DNA from: PFJX01 sp964466195
GTDB taxonomy: Bacteria > Pseudomonadota > Gammaproteobacteria > Burkholderiales > Thiobacillaceae
Length of the DNA: 64,000 nt
Assembly (NCBI GenBank): GCA_964466195.1
Contig: CAYXMQ010000014.1
Location: 1 to 64,000 of the forward strand
Direction of reading: 5' to 3'
Both the position numbers and the translations under genes were made by a program. The stretch's first letter is position 1. Every line of letters starts with the position of its first letter. The notes below the pieces were generated by a model, which saw only the letters and a list, made by a program, of their open reading frames with translations, was not told where the DNA came from and ran no database searches. Shown here piece after piece: positions 26,087-36,895 of this stretch.

Positions 26087-27487
26087 TCAGAACTTGTGGC
26101 TGTAATTCGCCCGCAGCGACATCTGGGAATGGCGGGAGGTGATGCCGGTGACCGGATTCGTCGCGACGGCTTCCGGAGCCAGCGTGATCGCGGCGTCGAC
26201 CGAACTGGTCGGATTCAGCCGATAGCCGAAGCCCGCCGTGTAGTGGCGCTCGACGGTGGCCGGAAACAGCGGATTCAGCGTGTTGTCGGGCACCGGGTTG
26301 CCGGCCTGGTTGAAGCCGACGCGCAGCGCCAGGTCCGCGCTCGGTTTGTACTGCGCGCCAAGGGCATAGACGGTCTGATTTTTCCAGTTCTGCGGCATGT
26401 TGACGTCCAGGCTCTGGCCGCTGCCGGCATCGGTAAAGATGAACCGGAAGTTCTTCATGCTGTCGGCCCAGCCGATTTGCTTGATGTCCGCCGCCCACAG
26501 CCATTTTTCATTGGCGGCATAGGCCAACCCGATACCGAACGTTTCCGGCCACTGGAAATTCATCACCCGGATCTCACCGTTCATACTGGCGCTGCCCAGG
26601 CTGCCATCGGCCTGAATCTGCGCCTTGCTGCTTTTCAGGTCGGCGATGTGGGTGCGGGAATGGTAGGTCACGCCGACATTCAATTTGTCGCTGGCCTTGT
26701 ACAGCGCGCCCAGCTTGACCGCAGTGCCATGCCCCTTGGCCGAGCCGGTAATGGCGCTTTTGTCGGAGAAATTGAAGCGGGCATAGTGCAAGTCGCCCAA
26801 GCCGCCGAGTGCGCCGGCCAGACCGCCGTTGACCAGACCGGCTCCCATCATGCCGGCGACCGTCTGCCCGTCCATGTCCATTTTCAAATCCAGGCCGGCC
26901 CAGGCCAGATCGATCTGGCCGGCCAGCCCCAGGCGCTCGGTCGCCTGCCAGGCAAGCGGAAACATCAGGCGGCCGAAGCTCAACTCGGAACGAATCTCCT
27001 CGCCGCTCAAGGCGACCGGGTTGTTCATGGCGGAAAGTCCGCCGGCAAACAGCGACGAGCCGGCGCCGTATTCGGTGCCCATGCCGCCCTGAGCCAACAA
27101 CGCCACGCCGTAAGCCAGACCGTCCTGGCGGCGCGTATAGCCGATGGTGGGCATCCAGTAAGCAGTGCCTTTCGAATCCACGCTGCCGGCCAGCGCATGG
27201 CTGGACGTGACATCCGGAGCCAGCAGCGTCAGCCCCACACCCAAGTTGGCTTTGCCGGCCGGCTTGAGCAGCAGCGTCGCAGGATTGTTCATCGCGGCCG
27301 AGTTGCCGGAATCGTAGGCAAAAGCAGCGCCTCCCATGCCTCCCGCCTTGGCGCCGTAGGCTTCCAGATTCATGCCATTGGTGGCCAGTACGGGGCTGGC
27401 GGGCAGCAGAGCCAGGACGATGGGCAGCAAGCGGCGAGCAAACGGTGAATAACGCTGCGCTGGGGAAATGGCGGTGGCACGCATCAT
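26087..27487 (-). CDS. FadL/OmpP1/TodX-family outer-membrane transporter
   Basis: A 466-residue outer-membrane protein with a signal peptide ending LLPASPVLA, and the family's mature N-terminus TNGMNLEAYGAKAGGMGGAAFAYDSGNSAAMNNPATL, where the NPA/NPAT motif forms the hatch. The C-terminus ends in Phe (SLRANYSHKF). FadL relatives carry long-chain fatty acids or aromatic hydrocarbons through the outer membrane. Two ATG codons in tandem start the frame at 27487. Single gene, flanked by the TPR gene (140 bases downstream) and SulP (42 bases upstream). Confidence 0.92.
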   Translation of the reverse strand: MMRATAISPAQRYSPFARRLLPIVLALLPASPVLATNGMNLEAYGAKAGGMGGAAFAYDSGNSAAMNNPATLLLKPAGKANLGVGLTLLAPDVTSSHALAGSVDSKGTAYWMPTIGYTRRQDGLAYGVALLAQGGMGTEYGAGSSLFAGGLSAMNNPVALSGEEIRSELSFGRLMFPLAWQATERLGLAGQIDLAWAGLDLKMDMDGQTVAGMMGAGLVNGGLAGALGGLGDLHYARFNFSDKSAITGSAKGHGTAVKLGALYKASDKLNVGVTYHSRTHIADLKSSKAQIQADGSLGSASMNGEIRVMNFQWPETFGIGLAYAANEKWLWAADIKQIGWADSMKNFRFIFTDAGSGQSLDVNMPQNWKNQTVYALGAQYKPSADLALRVGFNQAGNPVPDNTLNPLFPATVERHYTAGFGYRLNPTSSVDAAITLAPEAVATNPVTGITSRHSQMSLRANYSHKF

Positions 27488-27529
27488 GACTCGTCCTGTC
27501 TCTGAGGATGGTTGGAAAGGCCACCAATT

Positions 27530-29335
27530 TTACGCCGCACGCAAGCCAGCGCCGGCGCTATTCGCAGTTTGATTTTCCACTGCGGTGACGGCAGGCGAGA
27601 GTTCGGCCATGGCCTGATGGGCGCTGGCGAAAATCCGGCCGGGACGCATCAGATCGGGCAGCGTCGTACGCAGCAAACGATCCTGCACCGGCCCCTTGAT
27701 CTCGGCCAGATGCAGAATCACGCCGGCTTCGCGCAGCGATTCGAGGAGTTTCTCCAGCGTCGACAGGGCGCTGCTGTCGATGTGATTGACGCCGCTGCCG
27801 ATCAGCACCAGATGGCGAACCTGCGGCCGGGCATTGACCAGATCGGACACGGTCTGTTCGAGAAACTCGGCATTGGCGAAATTCAGGTTCTCGTCGACGC
27901 GCACCAGCAGCAGCTCGGGCGAAGTCAGCACGCTGTGGCGCGCGACATTGCGGTACTGCTCGCTGCCCTCGATGCGCCCCAGTACGGCGATGTGCGGTTG
28001 CCGCGTGCGCCAGACATAGAGCAGCAGCGAGGCGCCGATGCCGGCGATCAAGCCGGATTCGATGCCCAGGACCAGCACGCCGGCGAAGGTGGCGACGATC
28101 ACCGCGGCATCGAGGCGGTCGTAATGCCAGGCTTCCTTCAGCGCGGCGAAGTCGATCAGGCGCGCCACCGCGACGACGATGATCGCCGCCAGCGCGGCCT
28201 TGGGAATGTATTGCAGCAGGCCGGTCAGGGTCAGCGCCACCAGGCCGACCAGCCCGGCGGTAATCAACCCGGCCATCTGGCTGCGGGCGCCGGCATTGAA
28301 GTTGACCATGGTGCGCGAGAATCCCCCCGCCACCGGCATGCCGCCGCTCAGGGCCGCCCCGATATTGGCGGCGCCCAGCGCCAGCAGCTCACGGTTCGGC
28401 GCGATGCTCTGGCGGCGACGCTGCGCCAGCGCCTTGGCGATCGCGATGCTCTCGACATAGCCCACCAGCGCGATCAAGACGGCGGATGGCAGCAGGTCCA
28501 GCCAGTTGGCCTCGGCCAGGAAGCCGAACCCGATCGCGGGCAGTCCGGCCGGAACCGCGCCGACCACCGGCACCAGCGGGCTCAGCGCGGGCATCAGGGC
28601 GAGGCCGGAAACCAGCAGCACGACGGCCAACGGACCGCCCTTGCCGATCAGCTGCGCTTGGCCTGCGGCGACGCCGAGGCGCGCCAAAGCGCGTTCCAGC
28701 GGCCGCCCCATCAGCAACAAGGCGGCGATGCTGATCAGCGCCAGGAGCGCGATGGCCGGTTGTATGCTCAATTGCAGGCCGAGCTCATGCGGCAGGCCCA
28801 GCTCCGCCGGGCTGGTGATTTTCAACCCGGTCAGATGGTCGAGCTGGCTGACGATGATGACCACCGCCGCGGCGCTGGTGAAACCGGACAACACCGGATG
28901 CGACAACAGGCTCACCAGCACGCCCAGCCGCAACGCCCCCATGGCCAACAGGATCACGCCGCTCATCAGCGCGAGCGCGACGGCCTGGGCGAGATAACTG
29001 TCCGGCGTGGCATGGGTCGCCAGCGCGTGGGCGACCATGATCGCCGCCACCGAAACCGGACCGACCGCCAGCGTGCGGCTGCTGCCGAACAGCGCGTAAA
29101 TGACCGGCGGCAGGATGCTGGCATAAAGACCGACCTGCGCCGGCAAGCCCGCCAGAATGGCAAAGGCCATGCCCTGGGGCACCAGCAGGATGGCGGTCAC
29201 CACGCCGGCGACCAGATCGTGGCTCAAGTCGCCGCGGCGATAGTCGCGCAGCCAGGCCGGCAACAGCCGGGCCAGCCACGGCGCCAGAGCGCCTGCGGAA
29301 GGCAAATACGCGCTGATTACAGTTGGGACAGTCAT
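27530..29335 (-). CDS. SulP-family anion transporter with STAS domain
   Basis: A 601-residue transporter: about 12-14 membrane segments in residues 35-430, with the SulP motif LVPQGMAFAILAGLPAQVGLYASILPPVIYALFGSS, and a C-terminal cytoplasmic STAS domain (about 460-575; LVLIGSGVNHIDSSALSTLEKLLESL). SulP members carry sulfate, bicarbonate or dicarboxylates. Its place after a rhodanese and a persulfide dioxygenase makes sulfate a reasonable guess (inference). A strong terminator (29401-29429) separates it from the rhodanese gene, so it probably has its own promoter. Confidence 0.93.
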   Translation of the reverse strand: MTVPTVISAYLPSAGALAPWLARLLPAWLRDYRRGDLSHDLVAGVVTAILLVPQGMAFAILAGLPAQVGLYASILPPVIYALFGSSRTLAVGPVSVAAIMVAHALATHATPDSYLAQAVALALMSGVILLAMGALRLGVLVSLLSHPVLSGFTSAAAVVIIVSQLDHLTGLKITSPAELGLPHELGLQLSIQPAIALLALISIAALLLMGRPLERALARLGVAAGQAQLIGKGGPLAVVLLVSGLALMPALSPLVPVVGAVPAGLPAIGFGFLAEANWLDLLPSAVLIALVGYVESIAIAKALAQRRRQSIAPNRELLALGAANIGAALSGGMPVAGGFSRTMVNFNAGARSQMAGLITAGLVGLVALTLTGLLQYIPKAALAAIIVVAVARLIDFAALKEAWHYDRLDAAVIVATFAGVLVLGIESGLIAGIGASLLLYVWRTRQPHIAVLGRIEGSEQYRNVARHSVLTSPELLLVRVDENLNFANAEFLEQTVSDLVNARPQVRHLVLIGSGVNHIDSSALSTLEKLLESLREAGVILHLAEIKGPVQDRLLRTTLPDLMRPGRIFASAHQAMAELSPAVTAVENQTANSAGAGLRAA

Positions 29336-29400
29336 GATTTCAACCTCGTCGGTGATTGCGGCGGCGGCAGGCTGGCGCCGATGAGCGGGAATATCAGGCT

Positions 29401-29429
29401 AAAAAAAAACCGGCCATCGCGGCCGGTTT
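29401..29429 (-). terminator. Rho-independent terminator after the rhodanese gene
   Basis: Nine-pair perfect stem AAACCGGCC/GGCCGGTTT (29407-29415 and 29421-29429) with a 5-base loop, followed on the minus strand by a run of nine T. It starts about 18 bases past the rhodanese stop codon. Confidence 0.9.
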
Positions 29430-29446
29430 GGATGTTGTGCCGATGC

Positions 29447-29980
29447 TCAGGCGGACGTCGGGCACGCCTTGGCGTTCTGGTTCCAGGGCATCTTGGCCAA
29501 CACCATGGCCATGCCGCAGGTGTTGGTGATGCCGGCATAGATCATGCCGGCGCCCATGAAGGCCACCAGCGCCAGACCCATCGGATTTCCGGCCAGGACG
29601 ATGCCGGCTCCGGTCAGGGCCATGCCGCCGACGATCAGGCGGACCTGCTGTTCCAGGCCGAGGGCTTTGCGGCCTTTCAGCACCGGCAATTTGGCGTTGA
29701 TCCAGGCATCCGTACCGCCTTCCACCTGCACCATGTTGCTGAAGCCCGCTTCGGCCAGTTTTTCCATCGCCTTCTGGGCGCGAATGCCGGACTTGCAGAT
29801 GAAGTACACGGTGTTGCCATTGCAATAGGCCAATGAACTCGGATCCAGCTTGTCGAGCGGAATGTTGGTCGAGCCCTGGGCATGGGCGGCGCCGTATTCG
29901 GCCGGTGTGCGCACATCGATCAGATTGACGACGCCTTGCTTCTGCATGTTGGCCAGGGTGGTAGCGGAAATGGTCTGCAT
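29447..29980 (-). CDS. Rhodanese with DUF2892 membrane tail (YgaP-like)
   Basis: A 177-residue protein. Residues 1-105 form a single rhodanese domain (NLIDVRTPAEYGAAHAQGSTNIPL) with the active loop CKSGIR and catalytic Cys62. Residues about 110-170 form a DUF2892 domain with two membrane helices (LIVGGMALTGAGIVLAGNP, ALVAFMGAGMIYAGI), as in YgaP, so the sulfurtransferase is held at the inner membrane. It should pass sulfane sulfur between thiols. It lies 28 bases downstream of the persulfide dioxygenase gene, and together they form a sulfane-sulfur oxidation pair. Confidence 0.92.
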   Translation of the reverse strand: MQTISATTLANMQKQGVVNLIDVRTPAEYGAAHAQGSTNIPLDKLDPSSLAYCNGNTVYFICKSGIRAQKAMEKLAEAGFSNMVQVEGGTDAWINAKLPVLKGRKALGLEQQVRLIVGGMALTGAGIVLAGNPMGLALVAFMGAGMIYAGITNTCGMAMVLAKMPWNQNAKACPTSA

Positions 29981-30008
29981 GATGGTTACTCCAGTTCGAT
30001 TGAGGGGA

Positions 30009-30692
30009 TCAGAGGCTGCCGCCGACCAGATTGGCGGGTACTGCGATGTCGATCAGGCGCGGCTTGGGCAGATCCAGGCCGTCCATGATCGCGACGAACT
30101 CTTCCTTGCTCTTGCCGGCCAGGCGCGGGTTGATCGCCTTCTCTTCGCCGATCGAGCTGACCCGGCGGCCGTTGTAGTCATGGCCGGGGTAGACCAGGGT
30201 TTCGTCGGCGAGCTTGAACAGCTTTTCAGTGATGCTGAAATACAGCGCGTCGGCGTCGCCGGCCTGGAAGTCGGTGCGGCCGCAACCGCCGATCAGCAGC
30301 GCGTCGCCGGTGAACACCCGATCGCGCCATTGGTAGGACACGCTGCCGTGGGTGTGGCCCGGGGTGCCGATGACGCGCAGGACTTCGTTGCCGAAGCGCA
30401 GTTCGTCGCCGTCATGCAGCTGGTGGTCGAAGCCGCTGGCGTTGCAGCCGTCGCCGACGGCGGATTGCGCGCCGGTGGCGGCCCTGAGCGCGTTGGCGCC
30501 GGTGACGTGGTCGGCATGCACGTGGGTATCGAGCACCCAGGCCAGCTTCAGATCATGCTCGCGCAAAACCGCCAGATCGCGTTCGAGCTGCTCGCGCACC
30601 GGGTCGATCAGGATCGCCTGCCGGCTTTCGCTGTCGGCCAGCAGATAGGTGTAGGTGCAAGAAGTGGGATCAAAAAGTTGCTTGAACAACAT
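30009..30692 (-). CDS. Persulfide dioxygenase (ETHE1-like metallo-beta-lactamase fold)
   Basis: A 227-residue enzyme. Iron ligands are seen in THVHADH (His57, His59, Asp61, His62), GTPGHTHG (His113), FTGDALLIGG (Asp130) and YPGHDYNG (His171). GCGRTDFQ after the second metal Asp is the mark of the ETHE1/persulfide dioxygenase group, which oxidises glutathione persulfide to sulfite. The ATG at 30692 is preceded by AGGAGG 5 bases away; the frame stays open to 30839 but runs through the promoter. It leads an operon with the rhodanese, beneath two palindromes likely bound by the adjacent Crp/Fnr regulator. Confidence 0.93.
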   Translation of the reverse strand: MLFKQLFDPTSCTYTYLLADSESRQAILIDPVREQLERDLAVLREHDLKLAWVLDTHVHADHVTGANALRAATGAQSAVGDGCNASGFDHQLHDGDELRFGNEVLRVIGTPGHTHGSVSYQWRDRVFTGDALLIGGCGRTDFQAGDADALYFSITEKLFKLADETLVYPGHDYNGRRVSSIGEEKAINPRLAGKSKEEFVAIMDGLDLPKPRLIDIAVPANLVGGSL

Positions 30693-30784
30693 GGAAGCCT
30701 CCTGACTGTGCAATGAATGAAGGTTCTCTCGAACCGTTGCCGTGGGTCTTGCCGACTCTCGTGGCGGCTCAACCGATGGCTTGC

Positions 30785-30790
30785 ATGTTA
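30785..30790 (-). promoter_or_regulatory. Candidate minus 10 element of the persulfide dioxygenase operon
   Basis: TAACAT on the minus strand. A start near 30778 would put the centre of the palindrome at 30812-30827 about 41.5 bases upstream, the class II activator position of Crp/Fnr proteins. Confidence 0.4.
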
Positions 30791-30811
30791 CGGAGGCGAA
30801 AAAGATAAATA

Positions 30812-30827
30812 TGCGACATTGGTCGCA
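30812..30827. promoter_or_regulatory. Crp/Fnr-type operator, TGCGAC-N4-GTCGCA
   Basis: Perfect palindrome with 6-base arms and a 4-base spacer, the geometry of Crp/Fnr-family sites. It lies 120 bases upstream of the persulfide dioxygenase ATG and about 50 bases past the stop of a Crp/Fnr regulator gene. Confidence 0.6.
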
Positions 30828-30831
30828 CAAA

Positions 30832-30847
30832 ATTAGCAAATGCTAAT
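30832..30847. promoter_or_regulatory. Second palindrome, ATTAGCA-AA-TGCTAAT
   Basis: Perfect 7-base arms with a 2-base centre, 4 bases from the first palindrome (centres 20 bases apart, about two helical turns). It may be a second operator for the same or another regulator. Confidence 0.5.
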
Positions 30848-30873
30848 ACTTCTGTTGACTTCGTCGTTCAGTC

Positions 30874-31572
30874 TTACCGTTCGGCGATTTCCTTCAGGCC
30901 GGCTACATTCAGCACGCGGATGCGCTCACGGGCGAGCGCGACCAGTTCGCGCTGTTCGAAGTTCTTCAGCAGGCGGCCGACGATGTCGCGCACGGTGCCG
31001 AGACGGTCGGCCAGCTTCGCGTGCGAGGTCTTCAATTCCGGCGCTTCTTCCAGCAATAGCGCGGCCAGACGCTGATCCAGCTTCTGGAAAGCGATGGCGT
31101 CGACCAGCAGCATCAGATCGGCCAGGCGCTGGCTGAACTGGCTGAACACGAAATCGCGGAAGGCCTCGTTGCGGGCCAGCAGTTGCTTGAACGTGGAGGG
31201 TTGTATCGTCAGCATGATCAGGTCGGTATGCGCCACCGCGGTGGCGCTGTAGTTGGCCTTGCCCAGCATGCAACTGGATGAAATCAAACAACTGCCGCCC
31301 GGCTGCAGACGGTACAACTCGACTTCGCGGCCGTTGCCGCCCAGCTTGAGCACCCGGATCGAGCCGGACAGCAGCATGGAAAACCCCATGCACGGACTGT
31401 TGGTGCTGAATGGCGTCGCGCCCTTGGCGATGCGGCGGACATGCGCCGCACGCATCGCCTCCTCCAGATCTTGCGGCGGCAGGGTATTGAAAATCTCGAA
31501 CTGGGTCAGCAGCTCTTTGCGGATATCGACCCGGCTTTCCGCGCTCGCTGCCGCCGGCTTGCGCGCGCCCAT
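30874..31572 (-). CDS. Crp/Fnr-family transcriptional regulator
   Basis: A 232-residue regulator: an N-terminal cyclic-nucleotide-binding-like barrel (about 30-145; FSMLLSGSIRVLKLGGNGREVELYRLQPGGSC), the dimerisation helix, and a C-terminal helix-turn-helix with recognition helix TVRDIVGRLLKNFEQ. The Arg-Asp-x-Val-x-Arg pattern resembles CRP (RETVGR). It lacks the N-terminal Cys cluster of FNR but has Cys in NSPCMGF and GGSCLISSSCMLG, which could sense persulfide (inference). The ATG at 31572 follows the DHOD-like stop by one base. Likely controls the downstream persulfide dioxygenase operon through the palindromes there. Confidence 0.9.
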   Translation of the reverse strand: MGARKPAAASAESRVDIRKELLTQFEIFNTLPPQDLEEAMRAAHVRRIAKGATPFSTNSPCMGFSMLLSGSIRVLKLGGNGREVELYRLQPGGSCLISSSCMLGKANYSATAVAHTDLIMLTIQPSTFKQLLARNEAFRDFVFSQFSQRLADLMLLVDAIAFQKLDQRLAALLLEEAPELKTSHAKLADRLGTVRDIVGRLLKNFEQRELVALARERIRVLNVAGLKEIAER

Positions 31573-31573
31573 G

Positions 31574-32584
31574 TCAGACTCCGCCCGCCGGCGGGGCATA
31601 GTTGTCGAGCAGCATGACATAGCCCTCGCGGGTCAGCGAGGAGGTGTCGGCCCAGTCTTGCTGGCCGAGACGACCCCGGAAGTCGTTCAGCGCGGCGAAG
31701 TTTTTTGCTTCCATCCAGGCGCGGATGCCGGCCAGGATTTCACCCAGCCGCGGCGGCCCGTATTGCAGCAGCGCGCTGGTCAGGTGCACCACATCGGCGC
31801 CGGCGAGCAGCATCTTGACGCTGTCCTGCCAGGTGTAGACGCCGCCGCTGCCGGCCAGATCGAGGCCGACGCGACCGTGCAGCAGCGAAATCCAGCGCAT
31901 CGCCAGCAGGCGTTCGCTCGGCCCGGACAGCAGGTGCTGATCCGACGGCGCCAGCGTGTCGAGATCGATATCGGGCTGGAAGAAACGATTGAACAACACC
32001 ACCGCGCCGGCGCCGTTGGCTTCCAGTTTCTGCAGGAAGGCGGGCAGCGCGCAAAAGTAGGGCGAGACCTTCATCGCGATCGGCAGCGAAACCGCCGCCC
32101 GCAGCGACTTGAGCAGATAGATGAAGCGGCCTTCGATGGTTTCCGGCGATTGCGTGGCATCGGCGGCGATGTAGTAGACGTTCAATTCGAGCGCATCTGC
32201 GCCGGCCTGCTGCATTTGACGCCCGACTTCCACCCAGCTGCTCATGTCGACGCCGTTGAGCGAGGCGATCAGCGGGATTTCCAACGCGGACTTCAGCGCC
32301 GCGATCTGTTCCAGATACAGATCGAGTCCGCTGCGATAGCGGAAATGCTGCGCATGCATGCCGGCCGCCGAGGCCTGGGCGATGGCCTGGTCGATCAAAC
32401 GACGCTCCATGTCCACTGCTTCGGCGCGCATGTCCTCTTCGAACAGCGAGTACATCACCAGCGCGCCGGCGCCGGCATCCTCCAGCGCCCGCGCCGACGC
32501 CACGCTGCGCGATAGCGGCGAGGCGGAAGGCACCAGCGGATTTTTCAGCTTGAGGCCCAGATATTCGGTGCTGAGATCGACCAT
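31574..32584 (-). CDS. Dihydroorotate dehydrogenase-like flavoprotein
   Basis: A 336-residue TIM-barrel protein: MVDLSTEYLGLKLKNPLVPSASPLS at the N-terminus, LIASLNGVDMSSWVEVGRQMQQAGADALELN, MKVSPYFCALPAFLQKLEANGAGAVVLFNRF, and the C-terminal phosphate-binding part GSGGVYTWQDSVKMLLAGADVVHLTSALLQYG. This is the DHOD-like group often found beside pyruvate:ferredoxin oxidoreductase genes; it probably holds FMN, but its substrate is not pyrimidine biosynthesis with any certainty. Co-transcribed with the Crp/Fnr regulator. Confidence 0.88.
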   Translation of the reverse strand: MVDLSTEYLGLKLKNPLVPSASPLSRSVASARALEDAGAGALVMYSLFEEDMRAEAVDMERRLIDQAIAQASAAGMHAQHFRYRSGLDLYLEQIAALKSALEIPLIASLNGVDMSSWVEVGRQMQQAGADALELNVYYIAADATQSPETIEGRFIYLLKSLRAAVSLPIAMKVSPYFCALPAFLQKLEANGAGAVVLFNRFFQPDIDLDTLAPSDQHLLSGPSERLLAMRWISLLHGRVGLDLAGSGGVYTWQDSVKMLLAGADVVHLTSALLQYGPPRLGEILAGIRAWMEAKNFAALNDFRGRLGQQDWADTSSLTREGYVMLLDNYAPPAGGV

Positions 32585-32632
32585 GTCGGCTCCCCATCCA
32601 GTTCACGCGGTCAGCGTAGATATTAGCAGCGC

Positions 32633-34171
32633 TCAGGTATAGGCCGGCAAGGTGGTCAAGCGCGCATCCTCCAGCGGCATCCCCACCGCAAAATGGTAAA
32701 CCACTTGATAGCGCGTATCCGCCAGGCCCAGCACTTCGTGCACGGCATCGTCGAAGAAGCAGCCGATGCCGGTGCCGCGCCAGCCGGCGGCTTCGGCTTC
32801 CAGCGTCAGGCAATGGCCGAGCATGCCGGCTTCCCAATGCAGATGCCGCCAGGCGGCAGGGTTGGCTTGTATGGGAGCGGCGAATTCGGCCAGCAACACG
32901 AAGCTCACTGCGCTGTGCGCGGCAATGTCCTGATGGCAGGACAAGGTGCGCGCCGTACGTTCCGCCTTGGCGGCCAGCAGTTGGTAGAGCGGCAGTTCGG
33001 CATCGGCCGGCGTCCAGGTGAACATTTGCGGCATCGCCTGCTTCAGGCCGCCAACGGCGGCCTCGGAGCGCGGCAGCGCGTAAAGCCCGGGCGCGACGCC
33101 GGCTACCCGATGCACCAGCAGTACCGGATGCACGCGCGCGGCATGCGGCCACAAACGCCAGACCGGCGCGCCTCCCGGCAACAGCGATGCGATCAGGCGG
33201 CGGAACACGGCGTTCGGCAGCACGCTGGCGGCGTCGAACGCCTGCGCGCTGCGGCGTTGCAAGATGACCTGGCTGGCGGCCAGGGCGGAGTCAGACGCCA
33301 CCTGCGGCGCGGCGCGGTCGGCGACGCAGGCCGCCGAGGGCAGATCGCCGCGTGTCGCCTGCGCGACCGCCTCGATCACCGGCCAGGCATACATCGGCTG
33401 CGGATCGAGCAGGCTGGGCCGGCCCGCCCAGTGCGTGCAGACCGGCGGCAAGCTGTCGTCGGCGTGCAACGCAACGAGGACTTCGGCTTCTTCCGTCTCG
33501 ACGCCGCTGAAATCCGCGCTCCGATCCACGCCCAGATGCGCCGCCACCGCCGCCGGCGACAACGCTGGCAGGCGCGCCTGCCAGCCGTGCAACGCCGCGG
33601 CGTAGGCCAGCGCGGCGAGGACATGGCCCAGATCGAGCTGGCAGTAGCGGAAGGCGCGTTCGCCGTATTTCCAGGCTTCGCGCCAGGCGATCGAGCTGTA
33701 ACCGAGCCAGACGCCCGCCGTCGCCGGCGTCGGCGCCTCGCTCCAGGCGCGGTATTCCAGGCTGTGATCGTGCGGCTGGTAGTGATGCAGGCCGTCGGCC
33801 AGGCCAGGCACGGCGCGGCTGATCAGCCAGGTTTCGGTCGGGTGCAGATTGCCGGAAGAAGGATGCGCGCGCAGCGACCAGCGCTTGTCGCCATACTGCT
33901 TCCAGGCCGTGATGCCGGCGCACAGCCGCAACAGCGAACCCAGGCTGGCCGGCGAGAAATCCAGCGCCGGGCGCGCCTGATCGAGCTGCGGCCAGGCGAT
34001 GTCGGTCGCCATCAGCCGGCGCGGCAACGGGGTGGTCGCGCACCCCGGCCAATATCGGAATGCCGCCGGCTGGGCCTCCCAATCCAGTGCGCCGGGGCCG
34101 TTGGCGTAACGGTCGAGGTGATGTTTGGTGCGGGCGTGATAGGCCAGCGTAGTCGCAATCGGATCGGTCAC
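32633..34171 (-). CDS. SagB-type nitroreductase-family protein (tandem domains)
   Basis: A 512-residue protein with two nitroreductase-like halves. The first has LSLGSLLRLCAGIT-type helix (SPASLGSLLRLCAGITAW) and RAHPSSGNLHPTETWLIS; the second has ILQRRSAQAFDAASVLPNAVFRRLIASLL and ends near GMLGHCLTLEAEAAGWRGTGIGCFFDDAVHEVLGL. Such SagB/ThcOx-like proteins bind FMN; some oxidise azolines in RiPP pathways, but no precursor peptide or cyclodehydratase gene is near. Its real substrate is unknown. Divergent from glgP, with 206 bases between; 48 bases before the DHOD-like gene. Confidence 0.85.
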   Translation of the reverse strand: MTDPIATTLAYHARTKHHLDRYANGPGALDWEAQPAAFRYWPGCATTPLPRRLMATDIAWPQLDQARPALDFSPASLGSLLRLCAGITAWKQYGDKRWSLRAHPSSGNLHPTETWLISRAVPGLADGLHHYQPHDHSLEYRAWSEAPTPATAGVWLGYSSIAWREAWKYGERAFRYCQLDLGHVLAALAYAAALHGWQARLPALSPAAVAAHLGVDRSADFSGVETEEAEVLVALHADDSLPPVCTHWAGRPSLLDPQPMYAWPVIEAVAQATRGDLPSAACVADRAAPQVASDSALAASQVILQRRSAQAFDAASVLPNAVFRRLIASLLPGGAPVWRLWPHAARVHPVLLVHRVAGVAPGLYALPRSEAAVGGLKQAMPQMFTWTPADAELPLYQLLAAKAERTARTLSCHQDIAAHSAVSFVLLAEFAAPIQANPAAWRHLHWEAGMLGHCLTLEAEAAGWRGTGIGCFFDDAVHEVLGLADTRYQVVYHFAVGMPLEDARLTTLPAYT

Positions 34172-34377
34172 GGGGCTCCTCGTGTACTTGGATTGGCGGC
34201 GAACATGGGGGCGCGACGGCGCGGCGACAAACTACCCGGCCTGTCCGGGGCTGTAAATGGCGAGCGGGCCGGAGCGAGTCGCACAAGCGTATAGGCCCAA
34301 CGGCGCAATCTAGGTTAAAAAGTGCATCGGGGTGCCCGTGCGGCGCAAACCCGAACAGGAAATCAGGAGATACGGCC

Positions 34378-36876
<2,499 letters not shown>

Positions 36877-36895
36877 GCCGCCGCGCGGGAGCGGC

